NCBI GenBank assembly: GCA_028821515.1
Contig: JAPPGA010000072.1
Span: forward strand, 1 to 64,000
Origin: Gammaproteobacteria bacterium
GTDB taxonomy: Bacteria > Pseudomonadota > Gammaproteobacteria > Pseudomonadales > Azotimanducaceae
Direction: 5' to 3'
Length of the DNA stretch: 64,000 nucleotides
Position 1 is the stretch's first letter; the number at the start of each line of letters is the position of its first letter. The notes under the pieces are model-generated. The model saw only the letters and a list, made by a program, of their open reading frames with translations, was not told the origin of the DNA and searched no databases. Position numbers and translations under genes: made by a program. Below, piece by piece: positions 1 to 7,597 of the stretch.

Positions 1-43
1 GTTCCCTGCGCGTCAGCGCCCCGGCACGCCGGGGGGAATACTT

Positions 44-98
44 CCATGGAACAACCGCCTCCCGGGAGCGCCAGCGACCGGGGGCCGTTGTTCCATGG
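44..98. repeat. 12-bp perfect inverted repeat with 31-bp spacer
   Basis: CCATGGAACAAC at 44-55 is the exact reverse complement of GTTGTTCCATGG at 87-98, with a GC-rich spacer. It lies in the noncoding first 292 bases, upstream of the Lig E-type gene. It could be a REP-like element, an operator or a remnant terminus of a mobile element. No transposase is near it. Confidence 0.6.
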
Positions 99-120
99 TC
101 GACGAGCGGGGCCGGGCCCG

Positions 121-146
121 GGGAGCGCGAGGGGGTTCCCCTCGCC
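121..146. repeat. Dispersed copy of the GCGAGGG hairpin repeat
   Basis: GGGAGCGCGAGGGG followed by a mirrored CCCCTCGC forms an 8-bp perfect stem (127-134 with 138-145) around a GTT loop. The left half matches the 30-bp unit tandemly repeated at 19519-19638, so this is a second, single and diverged copy of the same palindromic family. Apart from this hairpin and the inverted repeat at 44-98, I see nothing in the 292 bases before the first gene. Confidence 0.55.
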
Positions 147-292
147 AGAACAAACCGGAGCCGAAGGCACCGGCTGTGGGGCACTCGCATGGGGAAATTC
201 TCACGCGAAATCCCGCTGTTATCCGCTACCCCACACGCACGAAACAGGCAATCCTTGCGGCCTCGTGTTCGCCGCCCGTTTCGAAGATCATC

Positions 293-1132
293 ATGTGTCG
301 CACGCTCCGTATCGCCGCCGTCGTCCTTCTTTTCTGGAACGCCACGGCCGCCGAGATCGAACCACCGGCCCTGTCCCTTGCCAACGTCTACCGAGACAAC
401 GTCGGTCTCGAGGGGTACTGGGTCAGCGAGAAGCTCGACGGCGTCCGCGCGTGGTGGGACGGAGAGGCGCTCTACTCTCGCCGGGGCAACCGCTTCAACG
501 CACCCGCGGCGTTCGTCGAAAGGTTTCCAAAGGTCGCACTCGACGGCGAACTGTGGATGGGCCGCGGCACCTTCGAGAGACTGTCCGGCATCGTTCGTCG
601 GCAGCCAATGGGAGAGGACGCGTGGCGCGGTGTGCGCTACATGGTGTTCGACCTGCCGGATCACCCGGGTACCTTCGATCAACGCCTGGCAAGTCTCCGG
701 AAACTGCTCGACACCCCGGAGACTTCAAGCATTGGACTGGTCAAGCAGTTTCGGGTCGCAGACGACGCCGAACTGATGGCCACGCTTGATCGGATCGTGG
801 CCAACGGCGGCGAAGGCCTCATGTTGCGCAAGGGCGACTCGTACTACCGGCGAGGACGCTCCAACGATCTGCTCAAACTGAAGGTCCACCAGGACGCCGA
901 GGCCGTGGTTGTCGCCCATCTGCCGGGGCGAGGCAAGTACACCGGCGTGCTCGGCTCGCTTCTGGTCGAGATGCCGGACGGCCGCCGTTTCAGGCTCGGC
1001 ACGGGATTCTCCGACGAAACGCGCCGCAGGCCACCGCCCGTCGGCACTACGGTCACCTACAGGCACTACGGCAAGACCGGCAACGGCATACCTCGCTTCG
1101 CAAGCTTTCTGCGGATTCGACCCGAGCTATGA
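293..1132 (+). CDS. ATP-dependent DNA ligase, Lig E type (periplasmic)
   Basis: 279 residues from an ATG at 293. The N-terminus (MCRTLRIAAVVLLFWNATAA) is a signal peptide, so the enzyme probably acts in the periplasm. The adenylation motif KLDGVRAWWDG, with Lys as the AMP acceptor, is at about residues 44-54. Further nucleotidyltransferase motifs follow (DGELW, then GGEGLMLRK near 180), then LLKLK and a C-terminal OB-fold ending RFASFLRIRPEL. Lig E proteins are minimal ligases without extra DNA-binding domains, and this length fits. The family is linked to repair or uptake of extracellular DNA. The gene converges on the sulfurtransferase with 71 bp between stops. Upstream in-frame codons are ignored because the signal peptide fixes the start. 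Confidence 0.87.
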   Translation: MCRTLRIAAVVLLFWNATAAEIEPPALSLANVYRDNVGLEGYWVSEKLDGVRAWWDGEALYSRRGNRFNAPAAFVERFPKVALDGELWMGRGTFERLSGIVRRQPMGEDAWRGVRYMVFDLPDHPGTFDQRLASLRKLLDTPETSSIGLVKQFRVADDAELMATLDRIVANGGEGLMLRKGDSYYRRGRSNDLLKLKVHQDAEAVVVAHLPGRGKYTGVLGSLLVEMPDGRRFRLGTGFSDETRRRPPPVGTTVTYRHYGKTGNGIPRFASFLRIRPEL

Positions 1133-1203
1133 GGCTGGCCCGACCGCCGGGAACACCTTCACTCGTGTCACACAACACTGGTACCACCCACAGCGGCCGT
1201 CCC

Positions 1204-2076
1204 TCAACCGCTTGCGCCCATCTCCATCGGCGCGTCCGGATCGAGCGCCCACTCCGACAGGGATCCATCGTAGACCGCCACCCGGTCCTGGCCCACAAGG
1301 ACGCAGGCGAAAGCGTCGATGGTCGCCGCAATGCCGGCACCGCAGTACGTGATGACCCGATCGGCTTCCAGCATGCCCGACGCCGCAAGGACCTCGCGCA
1401 TCTCGCCTGTCGACTTGAATCGTCCTTCGGTAAGGAGTTCGCTGAACGGGAGATTGCCGCTGCCGGCGATGCGGCCCTGGCGGGCGTAGCTGGACCGCGT
1501 CTCGCCACGGTGCATCGCGGCGCCGAGCGAGTTGACCGTGCGTACGGAGGGGTCGCCGATGGCGTCGGCCACCGCCTGCTTGTCCGCGAAAACCTCCGGG
1601 CGCGGACGTGCCTCGAAATCGCCGCGGGGAAAGCGCGGTACGGCCGTTTCCACCAGCCGGCCGCCGTCACACCATGCACCGAAGCCACCGTCCAGCACCG
1701 ACATCCGCTCGAAGCCAAGGTAGTGCAGCAACCACCAGGCGCGGGTCGACCACATCACGCTGCTGCTGCTGTAGAGCACGACGCGGCTGTCCATGTTGAT
1801 GCCGAGGCGCCGGAACAGTTCCTCCAGCGCGGCGGGTTCCGGCAGGGTGAACTCGAGTCCGCTGGCCGTGTCGGCCGCGTCCCCCGCCAGGTCGAGAAAC
1901 TGCGCGCCCGGAATGTGCCCCCGGTCAAAGGCTACCCGCCCCAGTTCGCGCTCCATGCCGGGACCTTTTGGCTCCAGGTTGGCGGCGGTCTCGAAGACGC
2001 GCAGATTGGGGTCTCCGAGAGCGCGGTCGAGATCGTCCGCCGATACCAGGTACTCGCTCGTAACCGATCCCATCAT
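1204..2076 (-). CDS. Two-domain sulfurtransferase (rhodanese/3-mercaptopyruvate type)
   Basis: About 290 residues from ATG at 2076, behind a GGGGG purine run. Domain 1 (about 5-130) carries RGHIPGAQFLDL and ends in the GFERMSVLDGGFGAW segment. Domain 2 (about 155-285) carries the active-site loop VITYCGAGIAAT, whose Cys would take the sulfur as persulfide. CGAG differs from the CGSGV loop of E. coli SseA, so thiosulfate and mercaptopyruvate cannot be told apart. Probably cytoplasmic, since no signal peptide is seen. It stands alone between the ligase and the DUF454 gene. Confidence 0.85.
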   Translation of the reverse strand: MMGSVTSEYLVSADDLDRALGDPNLRVFETAANLEPKGPGMERELGRVAFDRGHIPGAQFLDLAGDAADTASGLEFTLPEPAALEELFRRLGINMDSRVVLYSSSSVMWSTRAWWLLHYLGFERMSVLDGGFGAWCDGGRLVETAVPRFPRGDFEARPRPEVFADKQAVADAIGDPSVRTVNSLGAAMHRGETRSSYARQGRIAGSGNLPFSELLTEGRFKSTGEMREVLAASGMLEADRVITYCGAGIAATIDAFACVLVGQDRVAVYDGSLSEWALDPDAPMEMGASG

Positions 2077-2322
2077 GTTGCCCCCGCGCGGTTGTCCACG
2101 GCACCGAGTATAGCCATCGCAGACCGGACCCGCTGCCGCAGGGATCAACGTGTGGGCGAGCTTCGCCAACAATCGGTGAAATACACCAACTTCGCCATAC
2201 GGTCTTCGCGCAGCAAGAGCCGATGGGTCCAGCAAGTGTCTGAAACTGTTGCCTTTTCCATGACCCAGAGCATCTGGCACGAGAGTTGCGTCCTCTCTGT
2301 CAACCAAACAGAAGGAATATCC

Positions 2323-2541
2323 ATGTACGAACGCTCGGCACTGATACGCATCTGCTGGTTCGCCATGGGGCTACTGTGCCTCGTCATCGGCCTCGTCGGA
2401 GTCGTCATCCCCCTCTTGCCCGGGATTCCGTTTCTGATCCTCTCCGCGGTGTGTGCGGCGCAGGCGTTCAAGCGCGACCATGTACTCGAGAGGAACGGCC
2501 TCGAAGAATACAGACGTTGGCGCAGGCGCCAGTTCGGCTAA
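2323..2541 (+). CDS. Short DUF454-like inner-membrane protein
   Basis: 72 residues from ATG at 2323, with AAGGAA a few bases upstream. Two hydrophobic segments (about 7-25 and 27-45) surround the IPLLPGIPFLILSA stretch characteristic of DUF454 (YbaN) proteins. The family usually runs to about 120 residues. This copy stops soon after the second segment in a basic tail (YRRWRRRQFG), so it may be C-terminally truncated. Function of the family is unknown. The preceding 246 bases contain no gene I can support. Confidence 0.6.
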   Translation: MYERSALIRICWFAMGLLCLVIGLVGVVIPLLPGIPFLILSAVCAAQAFKRDHVLERNGLEEYRRWRRRQFG

Positions 2542-2558
2542 AACCTCTGCAGACGAGA

Positions 2559-3787
2559 CTAGCAGCCGAGGCCCTGGGAAATCTGCGCGTAGCTGGTGAG
2601 CGGGACGGCACACATCCGGTGCCAGTCCGCCTTGTCTATGACCGGCTGGTTCAACAGGTCGATCATGTCTTCGAACTTCTCAAGGGCGGCGCAGTCCACC
2701 ACCTCGGGGTCCGCCGCCTCCCGGTGCCCTGCCCAGGCGCGCTCGCGGGCGTAACGCCAGAACTCGCTGTCGTACCTGGAGCCGCAGGAGTAGTGCCAGC
2801 CGACGAACAGGCCGTAGCCCAGCATGTTGTTGATCAGAAACCGGTTGACCGTCGGCGCGTCGCTGTCGAGATGCTCTGCCGGACGGTTCAGGCGTACCTG
2901 GAGCACCATTCCTATCTGCAACTGGGCAGATACGATAGCCGTCGCCTCCAACGGCTCCATGAAGGCTGCCGCGTTTCCGACCCGCGCAATCGCGCCATCC
3001 CATCGGACTCCAGGAACTCGTCGAAGTCCGCCTCGACCTCCTCAAGACCGGTTACATCACGGTTGAAGATGTACCCGTAGGACGTGTGTACCGTGAGCGG
3101 AATGACGAATACCCAACCGTGCGGACGCGCGACCGCGCGGGTGTAGGTAGGTTGCAGGACCGGCCCGTCCTGCCCTGATTCCATGATCGCCGGGCAGCGG
3201 CGAATGACGGCCGTATTGGTGGGGATGAAGGAAATGTCGACGTGCTCGTCGGCATGGAGCTCCCTGGGAAACCCGCGGGCATCGAAGACCAGGTCGTAAC
3301 GCTCCGGCGCCCGGTCCTCGAATTCCACCTGCGCGCCACCCTCCACGCGCCTGATGCCGACCACCCTAGCGTCGATGTGATGGGCGCGCGTACTCATCTG
3401 CAGCAGTTCCCCCATGAAGTCCGCGGACAGGTGGTAGGCATAGGACACCTGTTGCGGCGTGAAGTAATGCGTGAAATCCCGATTGCGCCGACCCCATCCC
3501 TCGAACGCAACGCCGTATTTGCGGGTCCCGTTGAGGCGCTGCTGGACGGTCTCGTGCGGCAGGTTGGTCAGTTGCTGCAGTTCCTGCACGAGGCTCGGCC
3601 AACTGCCCTCGCCCACCCCGATGACCGGAATCCGCGAGTCGTATATGTGGTGGAGTTCATGGTCGGCATCGGGGTGCAGGCGCGTTACGCTGGCGGCCGC
3701 CAGCGAGCCTGCGGTCCCTCGCCCCACAACCGCGATCTTCCTCAAGGAACTGCTGCCCGGCTGTATCACGTCAGGTGACTTCCACAA
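2559..3787 (-). pseudogene. Flavin-dependent tryptophan-halogenase-like gene, frameshifted
   Basis: Two overlapping frames together read as one flavin-dependent halogenase of about 409 residues. The upstream frame (3787 to about 3000) has the FAD motif VVGRGTAGSLAA, the GVGEGSWPSL segment, a Lys in RKYGVAFEGW at the place of the catalytic lysine, and GWVFVIPL. The downstream frame supplies ARVGNAAAFMEPLEATA, the C-terminal FAD-binding region, and ends at 2559. The switch lies near 2995-3010, where one frame leaves ESDG and the other enters WDGAIARVG, which implies a single-base indel. The family halogenates aromatic rings or related substrates using reduced FAD. The gene may be dead or the indel may be a sequencing error. 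It lies upstream of the RiPP locus but is not in its operon. Confidence 0.75.
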
Positions 3788-3843
3788 GTTGGTCGGGCGG
3801 ACACTTTAGGACATTCACCTGTTTTCACTGACCGGGAACCGCA

Positions 3844-5067
3844 TCAGAAGCTGTAGGTGAAATCCACGCCCAGGAAGCTGTCACGGCGTCCATCGTAGGT
3901 CAGGTCTTCAGGGTCGGCAGCGAGGTTCACGATCGCTTCCAGGCGCATGGACCAGTTCTCCGAGAGGCGGCGCTTCAGTTCCAGGTTCAATGCGCGGTAG
4001 TCGTGGTTCAGGTCACCCAGGAAACCCGCGACAAGCTCGGTGCCCTGCACATCGTTGAACCCCAGGAAGCCCGCGATGAAGAGGTCGTTGTCCCAGACAC
4101 TGTTGGCGCGGCGCCCGCGCCCGTCGTAGAGCCATTCGGTGAGCAGGGTGAGGTCCGCGGCCGAACCGAACAGGGAATAGAGCGCGCGTTCCAGGCCGAG
4201 GATCACGGCGCCGTAATCCTCCTCCTGTCCCAGGAGATTGCGTGCTCCGCTACGGCGAATGGCTTCCATCTTGTAGAGCCAGGGGCCTGTCGTGAGTTGC
4301 GCGTCGACCCCGAACTGCCGAATCTGCTCGTAGTAGGGGACCAGGGTTGGCTCGGCTGCCGGCAGCGGCCCCGTCTGCTGGCGGACGAGAAAGGAGGGTT
4401 CGCGGCTTGTCCCCGCAAAGGCCGTCAGGCCGAAATCGAGCAGGCCCACGGCATTGCTGTAGCGAAACGCGAAGTCCACGTGGCGCTCCTCGGCGTCACT
4501 CTCGTAGGCGGCGTTTTCGTCAATCGGAAGCCTCGACCGGAGACGGCCGTAAGGGCCCGGGAACGTGCGCTTGCGGTGATATGGCAGCAGGAACGACTCG
4601 GCCACGCCCCAGTCGCCGGCAACTGTCAGATGCGCCATCGGCTGGCCGAGCTTCGGCCGGTCGCGCGGGTGCTCGACGAGGTCTAGCTGGTTGACGACGT
4701 CGACGATGTTGTGCAACTCGGCCACGCCCCAGAAAACGCGATCGAGTCCCAGCCGCAGCTCCCAGGAATTCTCGCCCCAGTCTCCATAGGTCAAGACATA
4801 CGCCTCGCGGACGTCGGCATGCGTACGCTGGGAGTCAGCGCTGTCGTACCGGTATAGCGGGGTGAGGGTGAAACTGGTTCGCTCCGCGATCTCCCCATAG
4901 AGCGACGGCTCGACGACCAGCCCGCCGGTACTCGAACGCTGACCCGGAAAGGCCGGCGATTGCGGATACCACCGCGCCTGCAGGCTCAGGTCACCCGAGA
5001 AATCAAGTGTCTGCGCTCCCGCGGCCGCCGTGAGCGCAAGCGCAGAAAAAGCGGCGGCGAATCGCAT
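3844..5067 (-). CDS. Outer-membrane beta-barrel protein, DUF1302-like
   Basis: 407 residues. A signal peptide ending in AAAGA is followed by alternating aromatic/polar strands and a terminal aromatic strand ending FTYSF, typical of proteins inserted by the Bam complex. No conserved catalytic site is visible. It directly follows the LolA-like gene on the same strand, with the stop and start overlapping at 5067. Such barrels often sit with a LolA-like protein and an MMPL/RND exporter, the three being proposed to move lipids or hydrophobic compounds across the envelope. An MMPL gene does occur at 23.1 kb, separated by the RiPP locus. A substrate cannot be named. Confidence 0.7.
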   Translation of the reverse strand: MRFAAAFSALALTAAAGAQTLDFSGDLSLQARWYPQSPAFPGQRSSTGGLVVEPSLYGEIAERTSFTLTPLYRYDSADSQRTHADVREAYVLTYGDWGENSWELRLGLDRVFWGVAELHNIVDVVNQLDLVEHPRDRPKLGQPMAHLTVAGDWGVAESFLLPYHRKRTFPGPYGRLRSRLPIDENAAYESDAEERHVDFAFRYSNAVGLLDFGLTAFAGTSREPSFLVRQQTGPLPAAEPTLVPYYEQIRQFGVDAQLTTGPWLYKMEAIRRSGARNLLGQEEDYGAVILGLERALYSLFGSAADLTLLTEWLYDGRGRRANSVWDNDLFIAGFLGFNDVQGTELVAGFLGDLNHDYRALNLELKRRLSENWSMRLEAIVNLAADPEDLTYDGRRDSFLGVDFTYSF

Positions 5068-5882
5068 CAGCGCACTCGGCGAAGCGCGGTCTGGGTGAAT
5101 TCGCCGTCATCGAGACCGGTGCGGAACCGGAAGTCGGTCCATTCGAGCACCGTGCTCGCGCCGGTCAGATGATTCACCATCGTCTGTTCGGCCGCCCGCC
5201 AGTATTGATCCAGGTACTGCCGGTAGTCCGTAAAAGTGAGCGTCTTGAGATGCGAGCCCCTGCGGTCGTAAAGCTCCATCTTCCAGGTTCGGAGCTCGCC
5301 GGTGTCCTGCCAGATGACCTTGCGGCTGTATCCGGACTTCTCGTCGAGCGGAAATTGCTCGATCACCGTGCAGGTGAGTTCCCCGCAGGGTTCGTCGCGA
5401 AGATACCTGTAGGTGTATTCGTCCACCTCCGGAGAGCTCATGTCCTCGTAGGAAAACTCGCTACCCATGAAGGACCCCGAACGCCTCGAAGCACTGATGC
5501 GTTTCACCCTTTTCAGCGCCGGGAGGTACAGCCACTGGTCGTCCTGGGTGTTGACGTGCGCGTGGGTCAGGAGCGCGGTTCCCTGCACGTCTCGAGGCTG
5601 GTCGAACACGAACAGGCTCTTGTCCCCGTCCCCCTGCACCTCCAGCACCTTGAAGCGCATCTGGCGGACGCTCTCGCGGCCTTGGCGGTCGCGGAGCACC
5701 ATCGTCATACCAGCGGTGTGGTCCCCGAATCCCTCATTGCGGGCGCTTGACTCCCGCGCGATTCTCAGTCCCTTGTCCTCGGGTGTTTCTTGCTGGGCAA
5801 GCGCATGTGCGCCGGGCAGGCCGAGACTCGCCAGTGCCAGAACCTTGAACGAGGCGCGCCAGCGGCGTGCGAAGTCCTTCAT
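5067..5882 (-). CDS. Outer-membrane lipoprotein-sorting (LolA-like) protein
   Basis: About 271 residues from ATG at 5882, behind AGGA four bases upstream. A signal peptide (about residues 10-30) precedes a LolA-like beta-sheet domain (PF17131 type) with the characteristic DDQWLYLPALKRVKRIS and SGSFMGSEFSYEDM segments. The family is periplasmic and binds lipid-like cargo, commonly acting with an MMPL/RND transporter. It is co-transcribed with the barrel gene. An ATG at 5933 is possible but would bury the signal sequence behind 17 residues. Confidence 0.78.
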   Translation of the reverse strand: MKDFARRWRASFKVLALASLGLPGAHALAQQETPEDKGLRIARESSARNEGFGDHTAGMTMVLRDRQGRESVRQMRFKVLEVQGDGDKSLFVFDQPRDVQGTALLTHAHVNTQDDQWLYLPALKRVKRISASRRSGSFMGSEFSYEDMSSPEVDEYTYRYLRDEPCGELTCTVIEQFPLDEKSGYSRKVIWQDTGELRTWKMELYDRRGSHLKTLTFTDYRQYLDQYWRAAEQTMVNHLTGASTVLEWTDFRFRTGLDDGEFTQTALRRVR

Positions 5883-6094
5883 CCAGTCCTGGCCGATAAA
5901 CCACTCTCCAATGGTCTCGTGGTTGGGGAACATCCGCACCGGTCCCGCGGATGGATTTGTTGCATTGTACCGTGCGTCAGGGCAGAGAAACCGCAAGTTC
6001 ACCCATTAGGAAAACTTAGTCTTCTCATTTGAATTGCTTGTGGTGCCTTGTGCGCTGCGACATCGTAGCGTACCGTCTCAAGTGCATTTGTTTG

Positions 6095-6110
6095 GCGTGG
6101 TTCGCCACGC
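6095..6110 (+). promoter_or_regulatory. UUCG hairpin just upstream of the precursor ribosome-binding site
   Basis: GCGTGG at 6095-6100, the tetraloop TTCG and CCACGC at 6105-6110 form a perfect 6-bp hairpin. It ends three bases before the Shine-Dalgarno sequence GGAGGAA (6114-6120) of the precursor gene. There is no T-run after it, so it is not a terminator. It could stabilise the 5' end of the message or modulate ribosome access. I cannot place a convincing -35/-10 pair between 5883 and 6094. Confidence 0.45.
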
Positions 6111-6124
6111 AATGGAGGAATGCG

Positions 6125-6376
6125 ATGAGAAGTGGCGACGAAATGCTGCAGCAGATCGTTGAGAAGTCCGCGTTGGATGCGGACTTCAGGCAACAACTGC
6201 TTGCAGATCCCAAGACGACGATCAGCGCCGAATTGGGTATTACGATTCCCGAGTCGATGACGATCCAGGTTCACGAAAGCGATATGCAGACGGTGCATCT
6301 CGCCCTGCCGCCGGATCCGAACATCACCGAGGAGCAACTCGAAGCTATCTCTGCGGGCCTTTGCTGCTGCTGGTAG
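6125..6376 (+). CDS. NHLP-type RiPP precursor peptide, predicted core LCCCW
   Basis: 83 residues from ATG at 6125, chosen because GGAGGAA lies four bases upstream. Longer in-frame starts lack both this site and leader similarity. Residues 1-78 resemble the nitrile-hydratase-alpha leader family: IVEKSALDADFRQQLLADP, then LGITIPESMTIQVHES, HLALPPDP and the acidic EEQLEAISAG. Cleavage after Ala-Gly by the C39 peptidase encoded at 16637 would release only Leu-Cys-Cys-Cys-Trp. The three adjacent cysteines are the obvious substrates for the cyclodehydratase at 7598-9949. The leader also matches the N-terminus of the toroid enzyme at 12391-13692. The gene converges on the biosynthetic operon and has its own terminator. 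Confidence 0.85.
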   Translation: MRSGDEMLQQIVEKSALDADFRQQLLADPKTTISAELGITIPESMTIQVHESDMQTVHLALPPDPNITEEQLEAISAGLCCCW

Positions 6377-6416
6377 AACCGGCAGCCGGCACCTGGCCGG
6401 CGCGTAGCTCGAACTG

Positions 6417-6458
6417 ACCCCCGTCAACCCCGCATCAAGCGGGCCGGCGGGGGTTTTT
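6417..6458 (+). terminator. Rho-independent terminator of the precursor gene
   Basis: Two stacked stems, ACCCCCG (6417-6423) with CGGGGGT (6448-6454) outside and CCCGC (6429-6433) with GCGGG (6439-6443) inside, are followed by five T. It lies 40 bases past the precursor stop. The minus strand has no T-run after the hairpin, so it ends precursor transcription and not the convergent operon. Confidence 0.85.
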
Positions 6459-6469
6459 GTGTCCGCCCA

Positions 6470-7588
6470 TCAGCCGGGAACCGCCCCGGAGAGCACCAGG
6501 AACACGTAGGCTTTGGCCTGTCGAAGCCGGTCTCCGGAGATGACCAGCTTGATGTGGTGGATGCCCCGCAGCAGCACGTAGCGTCCGGACTTTGCGAAAA
6601 GCGTGGTCGGTTTCGATACCCAGCCGCCGAGCGCCGCCAGCTTCTCTCCAACGACGATGTCCTCATGGCCCAGGGCTTGCAGGAACGGGTCCCAGTCCGT
6701 CAGGCCATCGAGCCAATAGCGCGAGTCTTTCGTATATCTCTGCTTGACGATGAGGGTCAGGCCGAGCGTCGGACCGACACCCTCTTCGCGCACGTCGAGA
6801 TTCACACCAGACCTGACAATGTTCGCGCGTTCCCTGAAGCGTGAGATTACCGATTCGACAGCCGGAATCTGACCTGGCCAACCCGCGTTTTCAAGGTAAA
6901 TCCGCAGCTCCTCCGGCGTCTTGAACCCCATGATTGCGAGGCGTATGGAACGTTCGCGAGACGGGAATACGCCGAACGAATCGAGGCGCGTATCTTCCGG
7001 CTGCGCCAGGTAGGTGCGTTCGACGTTCTTCCGTTCCGCCTCGCTGCGCTCCCACCCCACGCAGGAAACGAGCGCGTCGACCACCGTGAGAACATCGTTC
7101 TCCTGGCCAGAGTCGCCGATGATCGGCCGTTCGCCCGGGCGCAGGAACATTCCCGGCAGCGGATGCTCGCTGGCCCTGGCCGAGCCGATGTCGTACTCCA
7201 GCATCAGCTTCGGGCCGACGATTGCACGCAGGGGCGAGTTCCCTGCATCCATTTCCGCGAACAACCGCTTGACCGCGCCAGCGGTTTGGTCTGTTCGGTC
7301 ATTTCTTGCACGTTCCCGAAAAAACGCCGCCGGCCTGGTTCCGCTCGCGAGCGAGACGCCGAAATCCGCCTCCGGCCTTCGTTCATGCAGCGGCAGTTCC
7401 AGACCGAACGGGAGGGCACCCATCGTGATCGGCAGTTGGCCTGCGCATCGAAGGACGCGCTCCCATTCCGAGTCTCCCACGAGAACGGGCGAGACCATGC
7501 TCCGAAAGTGCCCGAGCAAGTCGGCCATGGTGCCGCCCTCTTCGGCGAGGCGGTCCTGGGTCAGCGTGACTGCCTGGTCAATGTCCAT
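6470..7588 (-). CDS. RiPP-locus protein of unknown function (possible peptide-modifying enzyme)
   Basis: 372 residues from ATG at 7588, with AGGAGG upstream and 9 bp after the cyclodehydratase stop, so it is probably the last gene of the operon. I do not recognise the family with certainty. It is soluble, with no membrane segment or signal peptide, and has no nucleotide-binding loop, metal motif or Cys cluster that I can see. Recognisable stretches are ADFGVSLASG (about 75-84), SIRLAIMGF (about 205-213), YLENAGWPG (about 222-230), GPTLGLTLIVKQ (about 265-276) and HHIKLVISG with KAYVFL near the C-terminus. The repeated beta-rich segments and the order of these stretches loosely recall ABBA-fold peptide or indole prenyltransferases, which are of similar length. 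That is only an inference by eye. It could equally be a partner or scaffold protein. Confidence 0.7.
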   Translation of the reverse strand: MDIDQAVTLTQDRLAEEGGTMADLLGHFRSMVSPVLVGDSEWERVLRCAGQLPITMGALPFGLELPLHERRPEADFGVSLASGTRPAAFFRERARNDRTDQTAGAVKRLFAEMDAGNSPLRAIVGPKLMLEYDIGSARASEHPLPGMFLRPGERPIIGDSGQENDVLTVVDALVSCVGWERSEAERKNVERTYLAQPEDTRLDSFGVFPSRERSIRLAIMGFKTPEELRIYLENAGWPGQIPAVESVISRFRERANIVRSGVNLDVREEGVGPTLGLTLIVKQRYTKDSRYWLDGLTDWDPFLQALGHEDIVVGEKLAALGGWVSKPTTLFAKSGRYVLLRGIHHIKLVISGDRLRQAKAYVFLVLSGAVPG

Positions 7589-7597
7589 AGGGCCTCC

